A DNA stretch of 55,094 nucleotides from Clostridia bacterium (GTDB lineage: Bacteria > Bacillota > Clostridia > Oscillospirales > CAG-272): the NCBI GenBank assembly GCA_017621695.1, contig JAGASP010000033.1:1-55094 (forward strand). Direction: 5' to 3'. The position numbers and the translations under genes are program-made. Numbering within the stretch: position 1 is the stretch's first letter; the number at the start of each line of letters is the position of its first letter. Positions 20,398 through 29,105 of the stretch are shown one piece after another. The notes beneath the pieces are model-generated. The model was not told the origin of the DNA and did not search any database. It saw nothing but the letters and a program-made list of their open reading frames with translations.

Positions 20398-20426
20398 ATT
20401 ATACCATGTGCCCAAACTTTTGTCAA
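20398..20426 (-). promoter_or_regulatory. sigma-A-type promoter of the CBM9-like gene at 20352
   Basis: Minus strand TTGACA, 17-nt spacer, TATAAT, about 45 bp before the start codon. The stretch 20427-20572 holds nothing I recognise. Confidence 0.88.
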
Positions 20427-20572
20427 TGCTTTCAAGGAAAAATCACCAAAACGACCAAGGATGACGAAAAAATAACCCCTGAAGTGCGATTGCGGCGTGT
20501 TTGGGTTTGGTTTTTTGGGGGAAATCTTTTGAAAAAATGCGTTGTTTTTTTAAAATATTTTTCAAAAACCCC

Positions 20573-20602
20573 TTGACAAATCAGGGACTTTGCGGTTATA
20601 AT
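20573..20602 (+). promoter_or_regulatory. sigma-A-type promoter for rpmH
   Basis: TTGACA, 18-nt spacer, TATAAT, giving a leader of about 120 nt before rpmH. Confidence 0.85.
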
Positions 20603-20604
20603 AT

Positions 20605-20685
20605 AAGGGTCAATGCCATGAGTAGGCAGAAAGCGTATCGGAGGCTGACCCTTCCTTGTAACCCGACAGGAATGATCTGACCCTA
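20605..20685 (+). promoter_or_regulatory. structured rpmH leader with alternative pairings
   Basis: AAGGGTCA (20605-20612) can pair with TGACCCTT (20646-20653) or with the nearly identical TGACCCTA near 20679-20686. Between the two sits a small hairpin (CCTTGT / ACAGG). Two mutually exclusive stems may allow control of rpmH, but no terminator or known riboswitch class is recognised. Confidence 0.35.
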
Positions 20686-20730
20686 TGCGATATATACGCC
20701 ACCCACTAATTACGAAGGAGGTGCACTGAA

Positions 20731-20865
20731 ATGCTCAGAACTTACCAGCCTAAGAAGAGACAGAGAAAGAAGGAGCACGGCTTCAGAAAGAGAATGAGAA
20801 CTGCTGACGGCAGAAACGTTCTTAAGAGAAGACGCGCTAAGGGCAGAAAGAGACTGACCTATTGA
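20731..20865 (+). CDS. rpmH: 50S ribosomal protein L34
   Basis: Small, very basic ribosomal protein of 44 residues, the normal length. It begins [14 protein letters not shown], continues HGFRKRM and ends RKRLTY, all characteristic. AAGGAGGTG lies 8 nt upstream of the ATG. It starts the conserved rpmH-rnpA-yidD-yidC-jag-mnmE cluster; the following rnpA is unusually distant (505 bp). Confidence 0.97.
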   Translation: MLRTYQPKKRQRKKEHGFRKRMRTADGRNVLKRRRAKGRKRLTY

Positions 20866-21370
20866 TCCGTGAAATGCGCGGGCACACCTGTGCGCCTGCT
20901 TTCACGCACGGCAGAACCTTGAAGCTGATGTAACGCTGTTTTGTCATAGAAAAACCGCCGATGACTGATGGAACCGGATTTTTCGCTGTGTCTGTCTTTC
21001 CTCGGGGTTTTTTCTTGTCAGGACACGTTCGGTCATTTTGAAGAACTTTTCTCGAAAAGTTTCTTATGCGGAGCTTGAGGCAGAGCCTTGAAGCATCATG
21101 GTACAGCTTTTGCCGTGTTCGCCCGTAAGTTAACCGTAAACAATCATTGCTTTCAAAGCTTTTGAAGATTCATAAGAAACTTTTCCCGAAAAGTTTCTTA
21201 TGCGGAGCTTGAGGCAGAGCCTTGAAGCATCATGGTACAGCTTTTGCCGTGTTCGCCCGTAAGTTAACCGTAAACAATCATTGCTTTCAAAGCTTTTGAA
21301 GATTCATAAGAAACTTTTCCTGAAAAGTTTCTTGTGCGGAGTTTGAGGCAGAGCCTCAATGTAAAAAATT
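20866..21370 (+). repeat. rpmH-rnpA spacer with 134-bp tandem repeat (2.3 copies)
   Basis: A hairpin follows rpmH (20869-20905, GTGAAA..TTTCAC outer arms, no T run). From ~21040 to ~21357 a 134-bp unit is repeated: GAAAAGTTTCTT starts at 21054, 21188 and 21322, exactly 134 bp apart. The second unit is nearly identical to the first; the third is cut after about 35 bp, just before rnpA. Each unit starts with an inverted repeat (AAGAAACTTTT / AAAAGTTTCTT) and holds a second imperfect one (TTGAGGC-aga-GCCTCAA, perfect in the last unit). No coding frame. Confidence 0.9.
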
Positions 21371-21799
21371 ATGAAGGATATAGCCATCAAAGAGAATCAT
21401 TTATATCAGAAAACATTTCGCCGCGGACAGAGATGGTCGGGGCGGTTTGTGACGGTCTATATCCTCAAGGATCTTCACGCCAAACGGCTGATGAAGGCAA
21501 ACCCACAGAAGCAGTATCTCAATCGGATCGGTTTGTCGGTTCCCAAACGGGAAGGTGGCGCCGTGGAACGAAACCGCGTCAAACGGATTCTGAGAGCGGG
21601 ACTTGCTGACGTGAGAAAGAAGCACAGGCTGAAGACCGGCTATCTCATCGTGATCTCCGCGAAACCCGGAGCAGAGAAGGAGAAGAGCACGGCCATCGCC
21701 GCTGAGCTTCGCTATTTGTTCAAGAAACTGGATATGCTTGTCTCCCCCGCAGGCACGTCCCAAGCCCCGGAGGGGAAAACACAAACTGATTTGTCATGA
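21371..21799 (+). CDS. rnpA: ribonuclease P protein component
   Basis: Protein subunit of RNase P, which trims 5' ends of precursor tRNAs. The 142 residues include the FRRGQRW substrate region and the signature RNRVKRILR. The C-terminal ~20 residues ([17 protein letters not shown]) extend beyond the usual fold. The ATG at 21371 fits the family start, but I see no Shine-Dalgarno sequence in the A/T-rich bases before it, where the tandem repeat ends. The stop overlaps yidD by four bases. Confidence 0.95.
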   Translation: MKDIAIKENHLYQKTFRRGQRWSGRFVTVYILKDLHAKRLMKANPQKQYLNRIGLSVPKREGGAVERNRVKRILRAGLADVRKKHRLKTGYLIVISAKPGAEKEKSTAIAAELRYLFKKLDMLVSPAGTSQAPEGKTQTDLS

Positions 21800-22170
21800 A
21801 ACGGGTATTTATGGCGCTCATTCGCTTTTACAGAAAGCGGATCTCCCCCATGAAGCCGCCCTGCTGTCGATTCACCCCCACCTGCTCGGCCTACGCGCTG
21901 GAAGCATTTGAAAAGCGAGGGTGTATGGCGGGGTTTATTCTCATGATCTGGAGGATTTTGCGTTGCAGTCCTCTGTCACCTGCGGGATATGATCCCGTAC
22001 CCGAAACAGGCTTTCGTACCATGCCTATGCGCTGGAGTAAATACCGCGACACCGAGCCGCCCCGCATCCCTTTGGAACGAGACGAAGCACAGAGCGCGGA
22101 TGACCCACAGGATGATCTCGACGCAGAAGCAGGCCTTGAAAGCAATCAAGATCGGTCGGACGAGCCGTAA
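21796..22170 (+). CDS. yidD: membrane protein insertion efficiency factor YidD
   Basis: Small membrane-associated protein that aids YidC-dependent insertion. The core (1-~75) has the family motif [15 protein letters not shown], and [11 protein letters not shown] replaces the usual C-terminal 'GGxDPVP'. At 124 residues it exceeds the usual ~70-85 because of an acidic hydrophilic tail (~85-124). The start ATG overlaps the rnpA stop (ATGA), so translation is coupled. Confidence 0.93.
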   Translation: MKRVFMALIRFYRKRISPMKPPCCRFTPTCSAYALEAFEKRGCMAGFILMIWRILRCSPLSPAGYDPVPETGFRTMPMRWSKYRDTEPPRIPLERDEAQSADDPQDDLDAEAGLESNQDRSDEP

Positions 22171-22257
22171 GGCCTCCGACATACAGCGGCCAAACCATAT
22201 CGAGGAGCCGCACCTGTCCACATTGGACAACCAAAAAAGATTGGATTGGTAGTAAAA

Positions 22258-24411
22258 ATGAAGCATATTTTTTCCAATTCCCGCGCCCCACGCGTATCCG
22301 CCGTGGTGATCAGACTGGTCGCCGCTCTGCTGATCCTTCTCATGATCGGCAGTGTGTTGACCGCTTGCGGCAGCCGTGCGCCTACACAGTTGACCCTCAA
22401 CCCCCAAAACATTACCATCAAGAAGGAGCACAACGTTCCCGGGGAGGACCGCGACAAGATGCTGGAAAGCATCAACGCCTATGAAAAGAAGGCCGGCGAG
22501 CTCAAAGCCGAGATCGCTGCACTTTCTGATCTGGAGGATGCCGCGCTCGTCACCAAGGACAACGTCCTCGCACTCCTGAAGGGAGCATCCGAAGGTTATG
22601 ATATGACCGCTCCCGTTACCTCCGAAACCACCCCCGTTCCCGAAAAGTCCACCGAGTATGCGTATCAGCTCATGGTGAAGCTCGGCCTTGATAACGCCGA
22701 GGCCTTTGAGCGTATGACCCGCTATGATCTGGACTACCTGATCTACGGCGGCGAGGTGACCGACACCCAGCTCAACACGCTGGCCAAGACCATCGCGAGC
22801 TATAAGACCAAGCTCAGCGATCTCGAGGGCGATATCGGCCACTACGAGACCCTGAAAAAGAACGGTAACATGAAGGCCGGTGACACCCTCACGGGTGATC
22901 ACATCAGAGATCAACTCGTGGCTGCGCTCCGCGGCTATGACATGACCGCTCCCGGCTTTGACGACGCCAATCTGCCCGAACCTCAGCCCGAGAAGGCCAC
23001 GGAATTTGCCTACAACGTGCTGGTCAAGCATAAGGTAGATGAGGCTTCTGCGTATGCCTCCATGAGCCATGCCGATCTTGTTGAGCTGATCAACTGCTTC
23101 AAAACCTCTGTTGCCGTGGAGTCCGAAATGGGCTTCTTTACCCTGCTCCAGCACTGGGTCGCTCTGGGCTTTGAATGGCTCATCAACGTCCCCGGCTTCG
23201 GCAGCTTCATTCTGGGTACGGTGTATTTTGCCATCGTGATCGAGATTCTGATGCTCCCCCTGGGTATCCATCAGCAGAAGAACTCCCGTAAGCAGGCACT
23301 TCTCCGCCCCAAGGAGATGGCCATCCGCAAGAAGTACGCAGGCAGAACCGACCAGGCAACCCAGCAGAAGGCCTCCCAGGAGGTTGCTGAGATGTACCAG
23401 AAGGAGGGATTCAGCCCTATGTCGGGTTGTCTCCCCTTGCTTTTGACCTTCCCTGTCATCATCGCACTTTATAACATCGTTATCAACCCCCTCAAGTATA
23501 TGATGGGCGCATCCGACGAGCTGATCGCCGCTATGACCTCCTTTGCCAAGGCTTCCAGAGCCGCGGGCGGTCTGGGCCTGGAGCTCTCCTCGGGCTCGGG
23601 CACCATCGAGCTTCTGTCCATCATCCGCAACCAGGGTCTGACCGACGCGGTTGTGGAGAACCTGCCCACCTTCGACTTCATCCGCATCGCCGAGGGTACG
23701 GTCGAGAGCTTTGCCGATGGCATCGCTCCCATGATGGCGCGTATCCCCGACTTTACCCTGTTGGGTGTCAACTTCGGTCTGACCCCCGGTTTCGCAAACC
23801 CCTGGCTGCTGTTCATCCCTGTTGTGACCTTCGTGCTGTATTTCCTCAGCTCCAAGCTCAACCGCAAGCTGACCTTCCAGCCTACCGCCAACGATCCTCA
23901 GAACGGCTGCTCCAATACCACCATGAACATCTTCATGCCCGGTATGTCTGCCGCCTTTACCTTCATCGTGCCCGGTGCTGTCGGCCTGTATTGGGGCTTT
24001 AAGAGCATCATCGGTATGGCCAAGCAGTTCATCATTGCCAAGGCAATGCCTCTGCCCGTCTTTACCGAGGCTGATTTCAAGGCCGCTGAGAAGGAGCTGG
24101 CTGCCAAGGAAAAGCACCGCCCTGTCAAGAAGAGCGGCACCAAGAATCCCAACATCCGTTCTCTCCATCACATTGATGACGAGGATGACCTCGAGCCCCT
24201 GCCCAAGTCCGGCCCCAAGGCGGATTACGTAGAGGAAGATACGCCAGCACCCGAAGCCAAGGGCGCATATCTCGGCGAGGCGACCCTCAAGGAGGATGAG
24301 CCCGTCCGCAAGCCCAAGGAAAAGAAGTCCAAGAAGAAAAAGGACGAGAGCGAGCCCGTAGATGCTGCCGCAGAATACGTGGCAGATGAACAGAGCGAAA
24401 ACAACGATTGA
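22258..24411 (+). CDS. yidC: membrane protein insertase YidC/Oxa1 family, with enlarged external N-terminal domain
   Basis: Inserts membrane proteins alone or with Sec. 717 residues, against ~260-290 in Bacillus SpoIIIJ. 1-40: hydrophobic segment ending LTACGS, a lipobox (Cys37). ~60-285: helical external domain with two related repeats (101-163 and 214-280), each with a GYDMTAP motif. ~291-640: the insertase core (HWVALGFEWLINVPGFGSFILG, MYQKEGFSPMSGCLPLLLTFPVIIALYNIV, PGAVGLYWGFKSIIGMAKQF). ~640-717: charged Lys/Glu tail. In the first core helix (FAIVIEILMLPL) Glu329 stands where most homologues have the groove Arg. The ATG start was chosen over a TTG 12 bp upstream; neither has a good ribosome site. 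Confidence 0.93.
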   Translation: MKHIFSNSRAPRVSAVVIRLVAALLILLMIGSVLTACGSRAPTQLTLNPQNITIKKEHNVPGEDRDKMLESINAYEKKAGELKAEIAALSDLEDAALVTKDNVLALLKGASEGYDMTAPVTSETTPVPEKSTEYAYQLMVKLGLDNAEAFERMTRYDLDYLIYGGEVTDTQLNTLAKTIASYKTKLSDLEGDIGHYETLKKNGNMKAGDTLTGDHIRDQLVAALRGYDMTAPGFDDANLPEPQPEKATEFAYNVLVKHKVDEASAYASMSHADLVELINCFKTSVAVESEMGFFTLLQHWVALGFEWLINVPGFGSFILGTVYFAIVIEILMLPLGIHQQKNSRKQALLRPKEMAIRKKYAGRTDQATQQKASQEVAEMYQKEGFSPMSGCLPLLLTFPVIIALYNIVINPLKYMMGASDELIAAMTSFAKASRAAGGLGLELSSGSGTIELLSIIRNQGLTDAVVENLPTFDFIRIAEGTVESFADGIAPMMARIPDFTLLGVNFGLTPGFANPWLLFIPVVTFVLYFLSSKLNRKLTFQPTANDPQNGCSNTTMNIFMPGMSAAFTFIVPGAVGLYWGFKSIIGMAKQFIIAKAMPLPVFTEADFKAAEKELAAKEKHRPVKKSGTKNPNIRSLHHIDDEDDLEPLPKSGPKADYVEEDTPAPEAKGAYLGEATLKEDEPVRKPKEKKSKKKKDESEPVDAAAEYVADEQSENND

Positions 24412-24445
24412 CCAAATTTCATATCAGATAAGGATATCAAACGAC

Positions 24446-25609
24446 ATGAAAAAAGAAATTGAAGTCAGCGCCAAGACAAAGGAAGAGGCCATTGCGAAAG
24501 CGGTGGAAGAGCTGGGTGCACCCGGCGAGTCTGCGCTGTTTATCACTGTTATCAACGAAGGCAGAAAGGGCTTTCTGGGCTTTGGCTCGGTAGACGCGAC
24601 CATCAAGGCCGTCTATCAGATCCCCGATGCTCCTGCCGAGAAGAAGGAGCGCCGCGATCGTTCGGATCGTCGCGATCGCCGCGACCGCAAGGGCAACCGC
24701 TCGGATCGCGCACCCCGCGCCGTCGAAAATGCCGCCGAAGCAACCGAGGCAGAATCTGCCGAGCATCAGCCCGGTGAGCTGCCCGTTCGTCAGCCCAAGA
24801 ACCGCCAGAATCCCCCCAAGCCCCGTAAGACCTACGAAAACGTGGATCCCGCAACCGTCAAGGAGAGCGAGCGCATGGCTTATGCCTTCATCACCAACCT
24901 TGTGGCCAACATGGGTCTTGCCGACGTGGTCATCGCTATGCATCCCGGCGACAACGACGATATGGTCATCACGGTGGACGGCGAAGCCGCAGGCGTGCTG
25001 ATCGGCCATCACGGTGAGACGCTGGACGCCCTCCAGTACCTTGCCAACCTCGCTGCCAACAAGAAGGAAGAGGGAGAAAAGAGAGAATACGCTCGCATCA
25101 CGGTGGACGTAGAGGCTTACCGCGCAAAGCGTGAGGATGCCCTCCGCGCACTGGCGCGCAAGAAGGCCAATCAGGTGCTTAAGTATAAGAAGAGCATCAT
25201 GCTGGAGCCCATGAATCCCTATGAGCGCCGCATCATCCACTCCGAGATCCAGCACATGGACGGTGTCACCACCAATTCCATCGGTACGGATAACAACCGC
25301 CGCATCGTCATTTTCCTGGAGGACGAGGGTATGCCCGAGGGACAGGCTGTCAAGACCGAAAAGTCCGGTCGCTCCCGTAGCCGCAACCGCCGCAAGAGCA
25401 GCTCTGCGATGGTCGATCCGTTGGCAGGCTCCGGCCGCGTGATGCCCACGACCTCTACCTTTGATGAGGATGACGTAAAGGATCCCTTTGACATCGACCT
25501 CTCTGCCGCTACCTACTCCGAGGAGGATGAGGAAGCCGTGGCAGAAGCTCCTGTGAAGGACGATCTGTTCGCAACGCCCGATCTTTCGGACAGCGAGGAT
25601 AACGCATAA
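24446..25609 (+). CDS. jag: RNA-binding protein Jag/KhpB (Jag_N, KH, R3H)
   Basis: RNA-binding protein linked to cell elongation and small-RNA control; 387 residues. Jag_N domain 1-50 (MKKEIEVSAKTKEEAIAKA ... GFLGFGSVDA); Arg/Asp-rich disordered linker ~60-130; KH domain ~150-225 with GxxG loop LIGHHGETLDALQYL; R3H domain ~225-295 with MNPYERRIIHSEIQ and NNRRIVIFLED; acidic C-terminal tail. The ATG at 24446 has AAGGA upstream and is the family start; upstream in-frame Met codons lie inside yidC. It follows yidC by 34 bp. Confidence 0.95.
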   Translation: MKKEIEVSAKTKEEAIAKAVEELGAPGESALFITVINEGRKGFLGFGSVDATIKAVYQIPDAPAEKKERRDRSDRRDRRDRKGNRSDRAPRAVENAAEATEAESAEHQPGELPVRQPKNRQNPPKPRKTYENVDPATVKESERMAYAFITNLVANMGLADVVIAMHPGDNDDMVITVDGEAAGVLIGHHGETLDALQYLANLAANKKEEGEKREYARITVDVEAYRAKREDALRALARKKANQVLKYKKSIMLEPMNPYERRIIHSEIQHMDGVTTNSIGTDNNRRIVIFLEDEGMPEGQAVKTEKSGRSRSRNRRKSSSAMVDPLAGSGRVMPTTSTFDEDDVKDPFDIDLSAATYSEEDEEAVAEAPVKDDLFATPDLSDSEDNA

Positions 25610-25642
25610 TTATCGGATAGACACGAGTTCCGTCCGACCCTT

Positions 25643-25724
25643 GGCAAGCAGGGAATATCCCCTGCTTGCCGATTCCCATCGGCGGAAGTCTCGGATATAT
25701 TTCCCAGGACTTCCGTTTGATTTT
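25643..25724 (+). terminator. double hairpin terminator after jag
   Basis: First hairpin GGCAAGCAGGG / CCCTGCTTGCC (25643-25670), then CGGAAGTC / GACTTCCG (25683-25715) followed by TTTGATTTT. Confidence 0.78.
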
Positions 25725-25734
25725 CCGAAAACTG

Positions 25735-25763
25735 TTGACAAGACAACATCTTTGTGTTATGAT
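25735..25763 (+). promoter_or_regulatory. sigma-A-type promoter for mnmE
   Basis: TTGACA, 17-nt spacer, TATGAT, 30 bp before the start codon; mnmE is therefore a separate transcription unit from rpmH-jag. Confidence 0.85.
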
Positions 25764-25792
25764 AAAGATGACCCAACGGAAGAAGGTATATC

Positions 25793-27208
25793 ATGCACTG
25801 TTTTGATACCATTGCTGCGGTCAGCACCCCCTTTGGTAAGGGCGGCGTGGCGGTGATCCGCTTGTCGGGTTCTGAGGCCATATCCGTGACCGACAAGATC
25901 TTTCGACCCAAATCCAAAAGATATGCGTCCCTCGCAGAAGCTCCTGTGCGATCGATGGTCTATGGAGAGATCTTCTCTCCGGATGATCCCGAACGCGTAT
26001 TGGACGATGTGCTGTGCGCCTATTTTCCCGCGCCCAACTCTTTTACGGGGGAGGACGTGGTGGAGATCTCCTGCCACGGCGGTGTTCTCGTGACCCGCAG
26101 TGTGCTTTCGGCCTGTCTCATGGCAGGTGCGCGTGCCGCTGAGGCCGGTGAATATACGCGCCGTGCCTATCTGAACGGCAAGATGTCTCTCCCCGAAGCC
26201 GAAGCGCTCGGTAACCTGCTGGAGGCTGGAAACGACGAGCAGCTGCGCCTCGCCCGTTCAGGCATGAAAGGGCATCTTTGCAAGGCCATGGAGGAGATCT
26301 ACGGAAGAATTCTTACGATCCTTGCCAATCTGGAGGTCGGCATGGATTTCCCCGAGGAGGATCTTACGGAGATTCCCCGCGAGGATATGATCCTGCTCCT
26401 GCAAGGCATTCGGGTCGAGCTTGAACGGCTACAGGAGACCTACCGCACGGGGCACGCCATCGCCGAGGGTGTGCCGACCGTCATTGTTGGCCGCCCCAAC
26501 GCGGGAAAATCCGCGCTGTATAACCGCTTGGTCGGGCGAGAAGCCGCCATCGTGACGGATATTGCGGGCACGACCCGCGACGTTTTGTCAGAAACCGTCT
26601 CTCTCGGTCGCGTGACGTTGCGCCTGTCGGATACTGCGGGTTTGCGTGAAACAGAGGATCCTGTGGAGCGCATCGGTGTCACGCGCGCCCAAAACGCCTT
26701 GGATGAGGCGGAATTGGTGCTCGCGCTGTTTGATGGAGCTTCTCCCGCCACAAAAGAGGATATACAATTGCTCCGTACCCTGCAGGATATGACACGGCAG
26801 GGGAAGCAGATCGTATATATTCTGACCAAAAAGGATCTTTGGCAAGAGCAGGAGCAGCCTCCGTTTGGAACACCCGAAACCGCCACAGGTCTTGGCTTTA
26901 TGCCGTTCTCGGCTACGAGCGGATATGGCATGGAAACCCTGACTTCCGTTGTGGAGGATCTGTTCATCGACGGCAGCCTGGACACGGGGGTATCGGCCAT
27001 CGTATTCAGCGCCCGGCAGCATACCGCCCTGACGCAAGGCTATGCGGCGCTCACAAGAGCCATCGACGCGCTTTCGGGATACCTGCCCTATGATCTTTGC
27101 GCTGAGGACATCCGCGATGCACTGGCCGCGCTTGGCGAGCTGTCGGGTCACAGCGTCAGAGAGGAAGTCATTTCCGAGATTTTTCATAAGTTTTGTGTGG
27201 GAAAATAA
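25793..27208 (+). CDS. mnmE: tRNA uridine-5-carboxymethylaminomethyl modification GTPase MnmE
   Basis: With MnmG it modifies the wobble uridine of certain tRNAs. The 471 residues begin with the folate-binding N-terminal domain (DTIAAVSTPFGKGGVAVIRLSG). The embedded GTPase domain shows G1 GRPNAGKS, G2/switch DIAGTTRD, G3 DTAGLRE and G4 TKKD. The C-terminal HKFCVGK ends in the invariant FC(I/V)GK whose Cys is essential. An imperfect copy of the last 24 bp of this gene, differing only at two wobble positions, lies 131 bp downstream (see findings). Confidence 0.97.
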   Translation: MHCFDTIAAVSTPFGKGGVAVIRLSGSEAISVTDKIFRPKSKRYASLAEAPVRSMVYGEIFSPDDPERVLDDVLCAYFPAPNSFTGEDVVEISCHGGVLVTRSVLSACLMAGARAAEAGEYTRRAYLNGKMSLPEAEALGNLLEAGNDEQLRLARSGMKGHLCKAMEEIYGRILTILANLEVGMDFPEEDLTEIPREDMILLLQGIRVELERLQETYRTGHAIAEGVPTVIVGRPNAGKSALYNRLVGREAAIVTDIAGTTRDVLSETVSLGRVTLRLSDTAGLRETEDPVERIGVTRAQNALDEAELVLALFDGASPATKEDIQLLRTLQDMTRQGKQIVYILTKKDLWQEQEQPPFGTPETATGLGFMPFSATSGYGMETLTSVVEDLFIDGSLDTGVSAIVFSARQHTALTQGYAALTRAIDALSGYLPYDLCAEDIRDALAALGELSGHSVREEVISEIFHKFCVGK

Positions 27209-27333
27209 GGTCACCTCTAAAAGCTCTCTCGATGAAAAATCCGTGGTGATTTTTCCGTCCACAGAGTTTGAAATGTTCCCATAAGTTTGTTATTTCAAAT
27301 CCCCATTCAATTTTTCATAAGTTCTGCGTGGGA
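27179..27333 (+). repeat. direct repeat of the mnmE 3' end
   Basis: 27179-27202 (inside mnmE) and 27310-27333 match at 22 of 24 positions. The two differences, TTT/TTC and TGT/TGC, are both synonymous in the mnmE frame, so the downstream copy still encodes IFHKFCVG. The 107 bp between them contain two inverted repeats (AAAAATC / GATTTTT near 27234 and TTTGAAAT / ATTTCAAA at 27267-27299) and no gene. Confidence 0.85.
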
Positions 27334-27359
27334 TGTGATGTCCCGAAAGGAGTTTGTAT

Positions 27360-29105
27360 ATGGAAAAAAACAAGCATAAGCCCATGAACCGCCGCCGTCT
27401 CGTGCGTTCCCTGCCGCACATCTGGGATGTCGTTGATCTTGTGGACGTTATCAATAAGCATGGCGACCGCATCTGCTTCCGTTATTTTGAGGGCAGAGAA
27501 ATTCACTCCATGACCTATGCCGAGTTCGGCAATATGATCCACGAGACTGCCGCCGCCTTCAACGCGATGGATCTCGCGGGCCAAAAGATCGTGGTCATCG
27601 GCGACAACTCCCCCCGCTGGCTCTGCACCTACCTTGCCGCGCTTGCGTCCGGGTGCGTCATCGTCCCCATGGATAAGGAGCTGGATATCGAAGAGATCCG
27701 TAAGTTCTTTGGGGTCGTGGATGCCAAAGCCGTGGTATACGGCAAGACCTTTAACGAAAAATTCATCAAGTCCATCGAGGCGGATGACACAGGCATCCAG
27801 TATTTCGTGCCCATGGTGCCTGCCTACAACAGCGATTTTGACCATAAGGTCATCACCTATGATGAGGTGCTCCAACTGGGTCGCGAGCGTATCGAGCGCG
27901 AGGGCTATGACTATCCTCTGCTCCACAACCGCGAGGAGCTGGCGGAAATGCTGTTTACGTCGGGTACGACGGGTACTTCCAAGTGCGTGATGCTCTGCCA
28001 GAAAAACATTTTCTCGGTGGTCAACGCCGCGCTTGAGTCGGTGTGCTTCTATCCGGATGACGTGATGGTATCGGTGCTTCCCGTGCACCACACCTACGAG
28101 CTGATGTGCCTGATGGCCGAGATGGTGCTGGGTATCGAGATCTGTATCAATGACTCTCTCAGCCACGTCATGAGAAACTTCAAGCTCTTCAAGCCTACGG
28201 GACTTGTGCTGGTGCCCCTGTTCCTCAACACCATGTATAAGAAGATCTGGTCCGAAGCCGAAAAGTCGGGACGTGACAAGGCGCTCAAGACGGGACTGGC
28301 GCTCTCCAAGACCCTTTTGTCTGTGGGTATTGACAAGCGCCGCAGTATTTTCAAGGCGGTGCACGAGGCGTTTGGCGGCCGCTTGGATCGCATCATCTGC
28401 GGCGGTGCCAAGCTCAACCCCGATCTGATCGCCGCGTTTGAAGATTTCGGCATCTGCGTCTGCGAGGGCTTTGGCATCACCGAATGTTCTCCCCTTGCCA
28501 GCGTGGACAGATATTATAACCGCAAGTGGGGCTCTGTCGGCCCTGCCGTATCTGCCTGCCGCATCCGTGTATCCGAGGAATTCTCCGACGGTACCCTCAA
28601 TGAAAAGGGCTTTATGGAGGGTGAATTGCAGGTCAAGGGCGACAACGTCATGTTGGGATATTACAACAATCCCGAAGCCAACGAGGCCGCGTTCACCAAG
28701 GACGGTTGGTATCGCACGGGCGACGTAGGTTATATGGACGAAGATGGCTACGTGTTCATCACGGGTCGTTGCAAGTCGGTCATCGTTTTGGAAAACGGGA
28801 AAAACGTGTTCCCCGAGGAGATCGAGGAATACCTCTACCAGATCGAAACCATCTCTGAGGTCGTTGTGGTGGGACGCAAGGCCAAGGACAGCGATGAGAT
28901 CATCCTGACCGCCGTGGTTTATGCCAACGAGGAGAAATTCCCCACAGGGGCTACCAAGGAGCTGATTCAGGAATCCATCCGTAATTCCATCAACCAGACC
29001 AACCGCCGCCTGCCTACCTTCAAGCAGATCAAGGCCGTGGAGCTGAGAGATACCGAGTTTGAAAAGACGCCTACCAAGAAGATCAAGAGATTCCTTGTGA
29101 AATAA
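27360..29105 (+). CDS. AMP-binding acyl-CoA/acyl-ACP ligase (long-chain fatty acid type)
   Basis: Member of the adenylate-forming superfamily, which activates a carboxylic acid with ATP and transfers it to CoA or a carrier protein; 581 residues. Motifs: A3 phosphate loop FTSGTTGTSK, the LPVHHTYEL block, GFGITECSP (A5), YRTGDVGYMDEDGYVFITGR (A7/A8) and a C-terminal Lys region (FEKTPTKKIKRF). The family points to a medium- or long-chain fatty-acid ligase; an acyl-ACP synthetase is also possible. AAAGGAG lies 7 nt before the ATG at 27360. A MITE-like element begins exactly at its TAA stop codon, and I saw no terminator between. Confidence 0.87.
   Translation: MEKNKHKPMNRRRLVRSLPHIWDVVDLVDVINKHGDRICFRYFEGREIHSMTYAEFGNMIHETAAAFNAMDLAGQKIVVIGDNSPRWLCTYLAALASGCVIVPMDKELDIEEIRKFFGVVDAKAVVYGKTFNEKFIKSIEADDTGIQYFVPMVPAYNSDFDHKVITYDEVLQLGRERIEREGYDYPLLHNREELAEMLFTSGTTGTSKCVMLCQKNIFSVVNAALESVCFYPDDVMVSVLPVHHTYELMCLMAEMVLGIEICINDSLSHVMRNFKLFKPTGLVLVPLFLNTMYKKIWSEAEKSGRDKALKTGLALSKTLLSVGIDKRRSIFKAVHEAFGGRLDRIICGGAKLNPDLIAAFEDFGICVCEGFGITECSPLASVDRYYNRKWGSVGPAVSACRIRVSEEFSDGTLNEKGFMEGELQVKGDNVMLGYYNNPEANEAAFTKDGWYRTGDVGYMDEDGYVFITGRCKSVIVLENGKNVFPEEIEEYLYQIETISEVVVVGRKAKDSDEIILTAVVYANEEKFPTGATKELIQESIRNSINQTNRRLPTFKQIKAVELRDTEFEKTPTKKIKRFLVK

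Noticed and set aside
21976-24171. Long open frame (about 730 codons) antisense to yidC
   Set aside because: It lies opposite a clear yidC gene, has no ribosome site or family motif, and arises from codon bias in the real gene. The same applies to long antisense frames opposite GAPDH, the nuclease-fold lipoprotein, jag, the GldG genes and the discoidin protein.
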